A program made the position numbers and the translations under genes. The notes beneath the pieces were generated by a model that saw only the letters and a program-made list of their open reading frames with translations, made no database searches and was not told the origin of the DNA. Below, piece by piece: positions 52,350-61,893 of a stretch of DNA of 64,000 nucleotides; position 1 is the first letter of the stretch; each line of letters opens with the position of its first letter. The stretch is from Bin18 sp965242795 (GTDB taxonomy: Bacteria > Desulfobacterota > Binatia > Bin18). The stretch spans positions 682,001-746,000 of the forward strand of contig OZ251505.1 in NCBI GenBank assembly GCA_965242795.1, in the 5' to 3' direction.

Positions 52350-54799
52350 CCTCCGGCTGGCCGATGAGCCAGAAGCTCTCGTTGCTGGCGCGCTTGCGCT
52401 TGAGGTCGTCCGTCAGCAGGTCGGCGTTCATCTGCACCTTGAGCAGGTGCATGCCCGTCTGCGCGGGCTGCAACTCGTCGATGTCCTTGGCCGCCTCCGG
52501 GTCGAACTGGAACGCGGCGAACACCAGCAGCGCCGGTTTCGGGGCCAGCGTGCGCGCTTCCTCCCACGCGTGTTCCACTTGACGCTGTTCCAGCGGCGCA
52601 TGGTCGGGGCCGAACGACACCACCACGCGCTCCGGGTTCCAGGCCGGCGCCCCTTCGCCCACGCGGTCGGCGCCCGCGGCGTCGGGCCGGGTCTCGCCTT
52701 CGGCGTGCAGCCAACGCGCGCCCGGCAACGGTTCGAGGCGCGCAAAGGCAATGTGCTGTCCCGCCTTGCCGCGAATGCCGGTCTTCAGCAATTCGTCGCG
52801 CCAGTCGCTCTGCCGCAACGTCTCTCCCGAGCGCGCCACCGACGCATCGGCCTCCATGTTTCCTACGGGGTCCGCTCCGGCTTCCGCTGGCAGAGGGTCT
52901 GGTGAGGTCCCGATGCCCGCCACGTCGTCGAGCGACTGCACCATCGGCGCCGGCACCGCCTCTACCGTGAACGGCCCGGTGACGCGCGCCTTGCCGCGAT
53001 CGACGTGCGGTTGGTCGTACAGCGTTTCCTGTGGAGCATGGCGGGCGATGGCGACGTCTATCTGCGCCCGGGTCATGCCTGCCTTGAGGTCGGGGTTGTT
53101 GGCGATGGAGCCGAGCGTGACGTGCGGGACGGTCTTGTAGGTGAAGCCGCTGCCCACGCCTTCGTCGGGATGGGCGAGTTCGTAGTAGTCGAAGTTGGCG
53201 GTCATCAGGCGTTGCTTGGCCAGGGTGACGGCCACTCGGGATGTATCGCAGGTGACCCACCGACGGCCCCACTGTTCGGCCACGTAAGCCGTGGTGCCGC
53301 TGCCGCAGGAGGGATCGAATACCAAATCGCCTGGGTCGGTGGTCATCAGGAGGCAGCGTTCGATGACCTCGGTCGAACTTTGAACGACATACACTTTCGG
53401 GTCGGATCGGCTTTGGACCGCCCCGCTGACGTCGCTCCAAAGATTGCCGAGGGCAGCTATCGGAAAATCCGACTTGAATCTGCGGTAGTTCAACGTTGCG
53501 CCGGAAGTCGCTTGCAAGCGTCCTGCATGAGCTAGCCGTTCGAGACCATCTTTATTCGTTTTGAACGTTCCTTTCCCGGTGTGTATGTCCGACCGAGAAA
53601 TGCAAACTCCCGGGCGTCCCCGGCACCAGCGGGCCGTGAACTGGTTAAGTTATCAAGACGGAATACTTGGCCCTCTTTTTCTTGAGACCCTGTCAACGTT
53701 CTTGACGGAACGACCGAGCCGTCGGGGAGCAACGCCTGATCGTATCGTTCCTCGGCAACATCGCTTCGGGGAATGAAAAGTTGCCGGTACTTTATGGAGC
53801 TGCGGTTCCGCGCGTACCAAACGATGAAATCCGTCGTAGCGCCGAGCAGGACGGCCGTTCCTTGACTGGTCGTTTTTCGTATGGAGACGACGGAGACGAA
53901 ATTCTCCACGCCGAACACTTCATCCATCAATTCGCGGACGTGGTGAAGGTTCTCGTCGCTGATCTGCACGAAGCAACTTCCGCTCTCGTGCAACAATTCC
54001 CGCGCCAGCAGCAGGCGGTCGCGCAGATACGTCGGGTAGGAGTGGATGCCGAGTTCCCAGGTGTCGCGGAACGCGCGGATGGTCTCCGGCTCTTGGGTCA
54101 GGTCCTCGTCGCGGCCATCGGTCACGTCGCGCTTGTTGACGAAGGGCTGGAAGTTGGAGCCGTAGCGGATGCCGTACGGCGGGTCGAGATAGATCGTCTG
54201 CACCTGTCCGCCGAGCCCTTCCTTCTCCAACAAGCTGTTCATCACCAGCAGGCTGTCGCCGGCGACCAGGCGGTTGGTCCAGTTGCGCCGGTGCCGGTAG
54301 AACTCGATGGCGTGGCGCAGCGGCGGATTCTCCTCCGCGGCGGCGAACAGGGAGCCTTGCGCTGCGGCGCCGTTACGTTTGCACACCGCCTCCACGATGG
54401 TGCGCGGGTCGATGCGCTCGTGCACGTGCAGCGAGACGGTGGGCACCGCGAACGCGGTATGTTCGGCCTTGCCGGCCCAGTGCAACTGCGGGTCGATGTG
54501 GGGATCGTGGGCATAGGTGGTGCGGCCGGCGTCCTTGTCGGTGTCCGGCGTGACGAGGCCGACGGGCGGATTGTTGGCGCGGTCCTTATCGGTATGCGCG
54601 TAGTTCTCGATGTTCCGCTTGGATTTCTTGCGGGTGGGGGGCATGGGTGTCGATCATCCTGTGGTGGGGTTTATAGAAGATTCCCTCCCCTCCTCCCTGA
54701 CAAGAGGGGCACGGGGGGTTGACGTGAGCGTTATAGCAGGTTGGGAGCAACCCTCACCCTCGGAATCAGGTCCGGAGCAGCCTCCCGCCTTCTCCCACA

Positions 54800-54862
54800 G
54801 CCCTTCGACAAGCTCAGGGTCCAGTTCGTTGAGATTAATCCCCGAATTCGTCGAAGGGTGTC
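54800..54862. repeat. CTGAGCTTGTCGAAGG-family repeats
   Basis: Direct and inverted copies (CTTCGACAAGCTCAGGG near 54804, TCGTCGAAGGGTGTCGCAACGG near 54849) in the 277-bp gap between mod and hepT copy 2. Confidence 0.65.
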
Positions 54863-54921
54863 GCAACGGCCGCGGGATCCTCTTGCAGGGAATTCCCAAC
54901 CATGTCGAAGGGTCGCTCCCA

Positions 54922-55290
54922 CTATTCGTTCTTCTCACTCTCCGACGTTTCGTCGGGCTCTGGCGGCACCAGCGGCTCGATCAGCGCCAGCAACTCGGGG
55001 ATTCGCTCCTGCGCCGTCGTCCACACGAGACCCACATCGATCGCGTCGTAGGCATGAATCATCCGGTTGCGCATGCCGATCATCCGGCCCCACGGAATCG
55101 CCCGGTGTCTCTGCCGAAACGGCGCCGAAACCCGTCCGGCCGCCTCGCCGATGATTTCGAGCCGCCGAATGACGGAATCCTGCAATTGGACGTTCCGCAT
55201 GAAGTCGTCCCTCGAGACGTCTTCGAGGTAGGCGGACACCAATCTCGCGGATTCGGCGATGTCGACGAGATGTGGGACGTCACGATCCAT
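54922..55290 (-). CDS. HepT-like ribonuclease toxin (copy 2)
   Basis: 122 residues. HEPN fold with RNRMIHAY, giving the RX4HxY motif; ends in a glutamate-rich tail. Overlaps its mntA partner by 11 bp. Only distantly similar to copy 1 at 50074-50415, so the two modules are not a fresh duplication. Confidence 0.86.
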   Translation of the reverse strand: MDRDVPHLVDIAESARLVSAYLEDVSRDDFMRNVQLQDSVIRRLEIIGEAAGRVSAPFRQRHRAIPWGRMIGMRNRMIHAYDAIDVGLVWTTAQERIPELLALIEPLVPPEPDETSESEKNE

Positions 55291-55591
55291 AGATCGCCTG
55301 GGCGGACTGCAGGATGCTATTCCTGCGCAGATAGTTCCGGCTCGCCTCGACCCCCCGCCGACTGACCAGATCGACCTCGCGTCCGAAGATGTCCTTCAAT
55401 TCCGACTCCATGTCGACGAGATCGAACAAGGAGTGCGTGGCCCCTTCTCCGAAACTGACCAACACGTCCACGTCGCTGTGCGGGCCGAAGTCGTCGCGTA
55501 ACACCGATCCGAACAACGCCAAGTGCGTGACCTGCCAGCGCCGGCAGAAGGCGGCAATGCGGTCGGATGGAATGTCGATACGCGCGTTCAT
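55280..55591 (-). CDS. MntA-like nucleotidyltransferase antitoxin (copy 2)
   Basis: 103 residues. GSVLRDDFGPHSDVDVLVSF has the GS-x10-DxD core near residue 30; 'DIFGREVDLVSRRGVEASRNYLRRN' is the family C-terminal end. Overlaps hepT copy 2. Upstream of the mod gene region, so a separate transcript. Confidence 0.88.
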   Translation of the reverse strand: MNARIDIPSDRIAAFCRRWQVTHLALFGSVLRDDFGPHSDVDVLVSFGEGATHSLFDLVDMESELKDIFGREVDLVSRRGVEASRNYLRRNSILQSAQAIYGS

Positions 55592-55714
55592 GACGTCGCT
55601 ATCCGGTTCGCGTCGAGAAAGAACCCGACGCTTTCGAACTCCGTGGCGGGTGCCTCGGTTCGAGATTTCCTTGGGCGGAATGTCCCTCCTTCGTCATTCC
55701 TGTGTCTCTCCTTC

Positions 55715-55830
55715 GTCATTCCGGCGGAAGCCGGAATCCAGCGGAGATAGTCCTCCCAACGCAATGCCGCCCAAGGCAGGGCGTTCACCTTCCCCCTCTC
55801 CCTAACCCTCTCCCACGAGGGGAGAGGGGA
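55715..55830. repeat. REP element and CCCTCTCC repeat
   Basis: Hairpin ATTCCGGCGGAAGCCGGAAT at 55718-55737, followed by CCCTCTCC/GGGGAGAGGG near 55794-55830. They account for most of the 306-bp gap 55592-55897; no gene otherwise. Confidence 0.75.
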
Positions 55831-55897
55831 AAGAAGCACCATGCGGAGAGGATTTAAACTGGGACACTCCTGCCCATCCCCCATGCTTTCACCGCCG

Positions 55898-57478
55898 TCA
55901 TTGTCGGCCTCCAGCCCGTCGGTCGTCCGTGTGCTCTCCGGAGAGGGACGGAGCGGACGGCCTCGGGGTGTCGGAAGATTTCGTCCCGGGCCGCGTGTCC
56001 GCATCGGCCCACGTCAGCACCGGGTGGCGCGCGGCGCGGGTCTCGTCCAGGCGGCCGACGGGTGTGGTCAGCGGCGCGTGGTGCAGCAGCTCGGGGCGTT
56101 GCTCGATCTCCTCGGCGATGGCGAGCAGCGCGTCGGCGAAGGCGTCCAGCGTCTCCTTGCTCTCGGTCTCCGTGGGCTCGATCATCAGGGCGCCGCTGAC
56201 CACCAGCGGAAAGTAGATCGTCGGCGCGTAGAAGCCGTAGTCGAGCAGCCGCTTGGCGACGTCCAGGGTCTTGACCCCGCTGTCGTGGAACGAGCGGTCC
56301 GAGAAGACGCACTCGTGCAAGCACGGCTCGCGCTCGGCCAAGTGATAGGTCGGCTCCAGCCGCGCGCGCAGATAGTTGGCGTTCAGAATCGCCATGCGCG
56401 TGGCGTGGCGCAGCCCGTCGCCGCCCATGCTCAGGATGTAGGCGTAGGCCCGCACCAGCACGCCGAAGTTGCCGGCGAAGGACCGTACGCGGCCGATCGA
56501 GGCGGGCGCCGCGGCGCTCCACGCATAGCCGACGCCGCGGCGCACGACGCGCGGCCCGGGCAGGTACGGTGCCAGCGGCGCCTTGACCCCGACCGGCCCG
56601 GCCCCGGGTCCGCCGCCGCCGTGCGGGGTGGAGAACGTTTTGTGCAAGTTGAACTGTATGACGTCGGCGCCCATGTGGCCGGGCTTGGCGACGCCCATCA
56701 GCGCGTTCAGGTTCGCCCCGTCCATATAAACCAAGCCGCCGTGCGCGTGCAGCACCGCGGCGATGTCGAGGATTTCGCGCTCGAACAGCCCCAGCGTGTT
56801 CGGGTTGGTGACCATCAGCGCGGCAACCTGCGCGTCGGTGTGGCGGGCCACATCCGCGGCGTACAACATGCCGGTACGGTCGGTCGCCACCTCCACCACC
56901 TCGTAACCGCACAGCGCCGCGGAGGCCGGGTTGGTGCCGTGCGCACTGGCCGGAATCAGGACCTTCCTGCGCGGCGCCCCGCGGGCGCGGTGGTAGGCGC
57001 GGATCAGCTTCATGCCGGTCAGTTCGCCCTGCGCGCCGGCGGCCGGCTGCAAACTGACGGCGTCCATGCCGCTGATCTCGGCCAGGGCGCGCTCCAACTC
57101 GAACAGCAGGCGCAGGGCGCCCTGTGCTTGGTCGTCGGGCGTCAGGGGATGCAGCCACGCCCAGCCCGGCAACCGGGCCAGCGCCTCGTTGACGACCGGG
57201 TTGTACTTCATGGTGCACGAGCCCAGCGGGTACAGGGTGGTGGCCGCGCTGAAGTTCCACTGCGACAGGCGCGTGAAATGGCGCACCACCTCGGGCTCGC
57301 TCACCTCGGGAAAGCCGTCCAGCCCGTCGCGGCACAGTTCCCGCGGCAACGCCTGGTCCGCGGCCGGGTCCGGGATGTCGTCCGCGGGCAGGGCGGAGCC
57401 GACGCGGCCCGCGGACCCGCGCTCCACGATGAGCGGCTCGTCGAAGACGCCGCGTTTACCGGGCACTTGGTTCGTCAT
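55898..57478 (-). CDS. gcvPB: Glycine decarboxylase subunit 2 (GcvPB)
   Basis: 526 residues. C-terminal half of P-protein; PLP-lysine in 'NLHKTFSTPHGGGGPGAGPVG' near residue 280, and 'TTLYPLGSCTMKYNPVVNE' near 82. With GcvPA it decarboxylates glycine and transfers the aminomethyl group to lipoyl-GcvH. Last gene of the folD-gcvT-gcvH-gcvPA-gcvPB cluster, separated from gcvPA by 191 bp of dispersed repeats. Confidence 0.95.
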   Translation of the reverse strand: MTNQVPGKRGVFDEPLIVERGSAGRVGSALPADDIPDPAADQALPRELCRDGLDGFPEVSEPEVVRHFTRLSQWNFSAATTLYPLGSCTMKYNPVVNEALARLPGWAWLHPLTPDDQAQGALRLLFELERALAEISGMDAVSLQPAAGAQGELTGMKLIRAYHRARGAPRRKVLIPASAHGTNPASAALCGYEVVEVATDRTGMLYAADVARHTDAQVAALMVTNPNTLGLFEREILDIAAVLHAHGGLVYMDGANLNALMGVAKPGHMGADVIQFNLHKTFSTPHGGGGPGAGPVGVKAPLAPYLPGPRVVRRGVGYAWSAAAPASIGRVRSFAGNFGVLVRAYAYILSMGGDGLRHATRMAILNANYLRARLEPTYHLAEREPCLHECVFSDRSFHDSGVKTLDVAKRLLDYGFYAPTIYFPLVVSGALMIEPTETESKETLDAFADALLAIAEEIEQRPELLHHAPLTTPVGRLDETRAARHPVLTWADADTRPGTKSSDTPRPSAPSLSGEHTDDRRAGGRQ

Positions 57479-57523
57479 CGGGTCTCCTGCCGCGGGAACG
57501 TGCGCCGAGCTCGCGGCGCCTTG

Positions 57524-57655
57524 AGCCTGTCGAAGGAGCGAAAGGGCGAAAGGGCAAAACGCGAATGCCAGTACGCTGAGCCTGTCGAAGCGTAGCTTCC
57601 AGTGCGTAGAGCCTACGGTCCCCGAGCTTGCGGTCCCTGAGCTTGTCGAAGGGGC
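57524..57655. repeat. Triplicate CTGAGCCTGTCGAAGG repeats between gcvPA and gcvPB
   Basis: Three copies in direct orientation (57524-57540, 57575-57590, 57636-57652) fill the gap between gcvPA and gcvPB, so the operon has been invaded without disrupting a gene. Confidence 0.75.
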
Positions 57656-57669
57656 GAAGCGCCGACCGA

Positions 57670-59046
57670 CTACCCCCGTTCCGCATCGAGCGCCGCGGCG
57701 AGTTCACCGGCCAGTCGGTCGATTGCCTCCCGGTCGTGCAGTTCGGTGGTACACAACAACAGGCAGTCCGTCAGTTCGGGATACCAGTCCTCCAGGACGA
57801 TGCCGGCGAGCAGGCCACGATCTTTAAGCCGCTGCCGGACGGCCCGGGCATGCGGCACGCGCACCACGAACTCGTTGAAGAAATGCCCGGCGAAGCGCCG
57901 CTCGGCGCCGGCCACGCGGCACAGCCGGTCGAGGGCGTAGCGGCTCGTCTTGGCGTTGCGCAGCGCCAGTTCGCGCAGCCCGCGTTTGCCCAGCAGGCAG
58001 AGAAAGACGGTCGCCGCCAGCGCGCACAAGCCGTGGTTGGTGCAGATGTTGGAGGTCGCCCGCTGGCGGCGGATGTGTTGCTCGCGCGTCGCCAGGGTCA
58101 GGACGAAGCCGCGGCGGCCGTCCCCGTCCACCGTCTGCCCGACCAGCCGCCCGGGCAGGTGGCGCACGCGCGCGCGGCGGCAGGCGAACAGGCCGACGCC
58201 CGGGCCGCCGAACCCGAGCGGAATGCCAAAGCTCTGCCCTTCGGCTACGGCAATGTCGGCGCCGAGTTCTCCGGGCGGCTTGAGCACCCCCAGCGCCACG
58301 GCCTCCGCGGTCGCCGACACGGTCAGCGCTCCCACGCGGGCCGCGGCGCGGCCGACCGCGGCCACGTCCTCGATGACACCGAACACGTTGGGATACCCGA
58401 CCACCACGCCGCACACGTCGTCGTCCAGTGCGTCCGCCAGCGCCGCGGCGTCGAGGCGGCCCGTCGCGTCCCAGCCGACCTCTCGCACGGACAGCCCGGG
58501 CAGCCCGTCGAGATACGTCTCGATGACCTGACGATATTGCGGATGCAGCGAGCGGGCGACCAGCACCGCGGTCCGCTTCGGCAGGATGCGCTTGGCCATC
58601 AGCACGGCTTCGGCCGTGGCCGAGGCGCCGTCGTACATGCTGGCGTTGGCCACGTCCAAGCCGAACAGGCCGGCCACGAGCGATTGGAACTCGAACACTG
58701 CTTGCAGCGTGCCCTGACTCACCTCGGGCTGATAGGGCGTATAGGCGGTCGCGAACTCCGCGCGCTGCATCAGGTGGTCCACCGCGGCCGGCACCCAGTG
58801 CGGGTAGGCGCCCGCGCCGAGAAACGTGGCGCGCGGGGCCGGCGCGGCGTTGGCCTCGGACAGCGTGGTCAGGCGGGCCACGACCTCGGGCTCGGCCACG
58901 CCGTCGGCAAGCTGCAGGTCGGCGCCGGCGCGGAGTGGCGCCGGCAGGTGGGCGATCAGGGCATCGACCGAATCTACGCCCAGCACGGCGAGCATGGCGC
59001 CGACGTCCGATTCGGTATGCGGAATGTAGCGCGCCGCGGCGGACAT
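57670..59046 (-). CDS. gcvPA: Glycine decarboxylase subunit 1 (GcvPA)
   Basis: 458 residues from the ATG at 59046 (MSAAARYIPHTESDVGAML), the usual start of this subunit. Typical 'TAYTPYQPEVSQGTLQAVFEFQ', 'NASMYDGASATAEAVLMAKR' and 'HIRRQRATSNICTNHGLCA' segments. It forms the amino half of split P-protein and pairs with GcvPB. It lies 8 bp after gcvH. Confidence 0.95.
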   Translation of the reverse strand: MSAAARYIPHTESDVGAMLAVLGVDSVDALIAHLPAPLRAGADLQLADGVAEPEVVARLTTLSEANAAPAPRATFLGAGAYPHWVPAAVDHLMQRAEFATAYTPYQPEVSQGTLQAVFEFQSLVAGLFGLDVANASMYDGASATAEAVLMAKRILPKRTAVLVARSLHPQYRQVIETYLDGLPGLSVREVGWDATGRLDAAALADALDDDVCGVVVGYPNVFGVIEDVAAVGRAAARVGALTVSATAEAVALGVLKPPGELGADIAVAEGQSFGIPLGFGGPGVGLFACRRARVRHLPGRLVGQTVDGDGRRGFVLTLATREQHIRRQRATSNICTNHGLCALAATVFLCLLGKRGLRELALRNAKTSRYALDRLCRVAGAERRFAGHFFNEFVVRVPHARAVRQRLKDRGLLAGIVLEDWYPELTDCLLLCTTELHDREAIDRLAGELAAALDAERG

Positions 59047-59054
59047 GGCGGGGG

Positions 59055-59453
59055 TCAGTCCTCGTCCCGGACCTCGGCGAGGAACCGGGCGTATTCCTCG
59101 GCGCTCATCAGCTCGGCCAACTCCTCCGGGTCGCTCATTTCGACCTGGACCAGCCACGCGTCGCCGTACGGGTCTTCGTTGAGGGTCTCCGGCGAGTTGG
59201 GCAATTCCGTGTTGACGTCGGTCACCGTCCCGCTGACCGGGGCGTACACGTCGGACACGGCCTTGACCGATTCGACCACCCCGAACGGTTCGTCCTTGGT
59301 GACGTGGGCGGCGGGTTCCGGCAACTCGACGAACACGACGTCGCCGAGTTGCTCCTGCGCATAATAGGTGATGCCGATGGTGGCCCGCCCGTCGTCTTCG
59401 ACCAGGACCCATTCGTGTTCGCGCGAGTAGCGCAGCCCCTCGGGAATCTCCAT
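59055..59453 (-). CDS. gcvH: Glycine cleavage system H protein
   Basis: 132 residues from the ATG at 59453 with GGAGG. Lipoyl-lysine motif GVVESVKAVSDVYAPVSG near residue 65, C-terminal helix 'AELMSAEEYARFL'. Carries the aminomethyl group between P and T proteins. Would need lipoylation, possibly by the ligase-like protein at 13954-15018 or by LipB/LipM elsewhere. Confidence 0.97.
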   Translation of the reverse strand: MEIPEGLRYSREHEWVLVEDDGRATIGITYYAQEQLGDVVFVELPEPAAHVTKDEPFGVVESVKAVSDVYAPVSGTVTDVNTELPNSPETLNEDPYGDAWLVQVEMSDPEELAELMSAEEYARFLAEVRDED

Positions 59454-59475
59454 GCCCTCCTCCCTGTCCGTCGGT

Positions 59476-60582
59476 TCATCCGCGCGGCGGATAGAACGGT
59501 CGTTCGACGATCGTGGCCGGGACGCGGCGGGTCCGAATCGTGACGTCGATGCGGGTGCCAGCCGCGGCGGATGACGCATGGACATAGCCGAGCGCGATGC
59601 CCACGCCCAGCATGGGCGACCGCGTCCCGCTCGTGACCGCGCCGACCTCCGCGCCGGCGTGTCGAATCCCATAACCCTGCCGCGGGACGCCGGGGGCGTC
59701 CAACCTGAGCCCGACCAGTCGTTTGTGCACTCCTCGGCGGCGTTGTCCGTCCAACGCCGCGCAACCGATAAACGAGCCGTCGCCGGAACGCAACAAGCGG
59801 TCCAAGCCGGCTTCCAGCGGCGTCGTCCGCGCGTCCATGTCGTTGCCGTACAACAGATACCCGGCCTCCAGACGCAGGGTATCCCGCGCCCCGAGTCCGA
59901 CCGGCTGCAGGTCCGCGGCGCGGCCCGCCTCGTGACACGCCGCCCACACCCGTTCGGCCTGCTGCGCGGGCACGAAGACCTCGAAGCCGTCCTCGCCGGT
60001 GTAGCCGGTGCGTGCCACCAGTGTGGGCACGCCGGCGACGTCGACCCGCGCCGCACGATAGCGGCGGATGTCGGAAGGAGCCGCCTCGGTCAGGGCGGCC
60101 AACACCTGCTGCGACCGCGGCCCTTGCAGCGCGATCAACGCGGTCTCGTCGCTCCGGTCGACGACCGCGGCCCGGCCCCGGTTCGTCTCCGTCATCCAGG
60201 CGAAATCCGCGGCGGTATTCGCGGCATTCACGCAGACGAAATAGCGCTGGTCCTCCAGGCGATACACGATCACGTCGTCCAGAATGCCGCCGTCCGCGGC
60301 GCACATCAGCGAGTACTGCGCCCGCCCGACGGCGAGGCGGCCGGTGTCGGTCACGAACAGTTCGCGGCAGACTTCGCCCACGCGCGGGCCGGACAATTCG
60401 ATCTCGCCCATGTGGCTCAGGTCGAACAGGCCCACCCCGCGGCGCACCGCGCGATGTTCGGCCAGAATGCCCGCGTATTGGACCGGCATGGACCAGCCGG
60501 CGAACGCGATCATCCGGGCACCCAACGCCCGATGTACCGCGGCCAACGGCGTCTGTTTCGCCTCATGCGTCGAGTGCGCCAT
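59476..60582 (-). CDS. gcvT: Aminomethyltransferase (GcvT)
   Basis: 368 residues. Typical GcvT/YgfZ start 'HRALGARMIAFAGWSMPVQYAGI', 'FDLSHMGEIELSGP' near residue 55 and 'ARTGYTGEDGFEVFVP' near 190; C-terminal barrel present. Transfers the methylene group to tetrahydrofolate and releases ammonia. It lies 15 bp after folD and 22 bp before gcvH. Confidence 0.96.
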   Translation of the reverse strand: MAHSTHEAKQTPLAAVHRALGARMIAFAGWSMPVQYAGILAEHRAVRRGVGLFDLSHMGEIELSGPRVGEVCRELFVTDTGRLAVGRAQYSLMCAADGGILDDVIVYRLEDQRYFVCVNAANTAADFAWMTETNRGRAAVVDRSDETALIALQGPRSQQVLAALTEAAPSDIRRYRAARVDVAGVPTLVARTGYTGEDGFEVFVPAQQAERVWAACHEAGRAADLQPVGLGARDTLRLEAGYLLYGNDMDARTTPLEAGLDRLLRSGDGSFIGCAALDGQRRRGVHKRLVGLRLDAPGVPRQGYGIRHAGAEVGAVTSGTRSPMLGVGIALGYVHASSAAAGTRIDVTIRTRRVPATIVERPFYPPRG

Positions 60583-60597
60583 GATCGTCGGACCGCA

Positions 60598-61470
60598 TCA
60601 CCCCGCGGGCGCATCGGCCTGCGCCTCCGCGGCCTGGAGCGTGTTGGCGAGCAGCATGGCGATCGTCAGCGGGCCGACGCCGCCCGGCACCGGCGAAATG
60701 GCCGCGGCACGTTCGCGGGCCGCGGCGAACTCCACGTCGCCGGTCGGCGATCCGTCCGCGGCCCGCGAGATGCCCACGTCGATGACGACCGCGCCCGGCT
60801 TGATCCAGTCGCCCTTGATGGAGCCGGCGCGGCCGGTGGCCGTCACGACCACGTCGGCCCGAGCGACGTGGTCGGCCAGATCCGCGGTCCGTGAGTGGCA
60901 CACCGTGACCGTGGCATGGCGTTCCAGCAGCAACAGCGCCGTGGGCCGACCGACCAGCAGGCTGCGTCCGACGACGACCGCGCGTTTGCCTGCGAGGTCC
61001 ACGCCGCTGCGGTCGATGAGATGCAGCACGCCCAGCGGGGTACAGGGGCGCAGCCCGGGCCGGCCCGACAGCAGGCGGCCCTGATTGAGGGGATGCAGCC
61101 CGTCGACGTCCTTGTCCGGCGCGATGCGCGCGATCAGCGCGTCCGCGTCGAGAGGGGCCGGCACGGGGAGTTGCAGCAGGATGCCGTGCACATCCGCACG
61201 GGCGTTGAGCGCGGCGATGAGGGCGGCGACTTCGCCGGCCGCGACATCCGCGGGCAGGCGACGATCGAATGGGGCGATGCCGACTTCGCGGCAGGCACGC
61301 TGCTTACTCTCGACGTACGCCTGCGAGGCTGGGGTGGTGCCGATCAGGATCGTGGCGAGCCCCGGCGTCCGGTCGCCACAGCCGGGGCGGTGCCGCGCCG
61401 CGGCGATCCGCCGTTCCAGGCTGCCGCGCAACTCGCGCGCGAACTGTGTGCCGTCGAGTATCTCGCCCAC
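60598..61470 (-). CDS. folD: Methylenetetrahydrofolate dehydrogenase/cyclohydrolase (FolD)
   Basis: About 290 residues if begun at GTG 61470 (VGEILDGTQFAREL); the frame opens earlier at a TTG (61512). 'YVESKQRACREVGI' contains the catalytic Lys of FolD, 'ILLQLPVPAPLDADALIARIAPDKDVDGLHPLN' and 'VVVGRSLLVGRPTALLLLE' (cofactor site) follow, then 'PVPGGVGPLTIAMLLANTL'. Oxidises methylene-THF made by the adjacent gcv genes to formyl-THF. First gene of the cluster. Confidence 0.92.
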   Translation of the reverse strand: MGEILDGTQFARELRGSLERRIAAARHRPGCGDRTPGLATILIGTTPASQAYVESKQRACREVGIAPFDRRLPADVAAGEVAALIAALNARADVHGILLQLPVPAPLDADALIARIAPDKDVDGLHPLNQGRLLSGRPGLRPCTPLGVLHLIDRSGVDLAGKRAVVVGRSLLVGRPTALLLLERHATVTVCHSRTADLADHVARADVVVTATGRAGSIKGDWIKPGAVVIDVGISRAADGSPTGDVEFAAARERAAAISPVPGGVGPLTIAMLLANTLQAAEAQADAPAG

Positions 61471-61560
61471 GATGGGGCGAAGATACGCAAGCCCTTCCGA
61501 CGTGTAAAGCAAACGTGCCGGCCGGGCGTCTCGGTTTGAATTTTACGGCGCGGCGCAGTA

Positions 61561-61690
61561 CGTAGGGACAGGCCCCCGTGCCTGCCCCCCCTCACCAAGG
61601 CAACCACAGGTCCATGCGGGCCGCCTCGTCCATCGAGGAGCCCGCGCCTGCCCTCCCCCACCAGGGCAACCACAGGGGGTTGCCCCTACG
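61561..61690. repeat. GTAGGGGCAGGC-type composite repeat
   Basis: Two or three GGGACAGGC/GCCTGCCC and GGGCAACC/GGTTGCCCC hairpin units bounded by CGTAGGG and CCCCTACG, the longest member of this family in the window. It occupies most of the divergent gap between folD and the MFS gene. Confidence 0.8.
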
Positions 61691-61893
61691 ACGCGGAGGC
61701 CAAGCAGGCGGGCGAGACGCCCGCGTTCCCAGGTTGGGAACGCATCGACAGGACGATGTGGAAATGTTGTGCGGCATTCCGTACCGGCGTGGGGCTTGAT
61801 AGCCTGCCGCGCCATGCACGACGAACGGGCCGGAGCGGTCCGCGGCCCATCTTTCCCACCCAAGACGTACGCGGCGGCCGGGAGTCGCCGACC

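Larger units (their letters stand above)
51571..54644 (-). pseudogene. Type III-like DNA methyltransferase Mod subunit, frameshifted and with a nested insert
   Basis: N-terminal part from the ATG at 54644 ends at 53532; it holds catalytic DPPY in YLDPPYGIRYGSN near residue 150 (N4/N6 amino-methylase). The C-terminal part lies in another frame and holds 'VFDPSCGSGTTAYVAEQWGRR' (SAM motif) and 'HGFDYYNTKTGGVESGGADK'. Comparison with the family pattern ('TPGKGTFKTNKDGLERLAHAGRL') shows one G missing in the AAAGGAACG stretch around 53568-53573. Restored, the gene would be 1024 codons, 154 of them contributed by the element at 51887-52349. Natural mutation or read error is undecided. Confidence 0.82.

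Noticed and set aside
61471..61893. Glycine riboswitch upstream of the folD-gcv cluster
   Set aside because: The leader region holds only dispersed repeats; I saw no tandem glycine-aptamer-like core.
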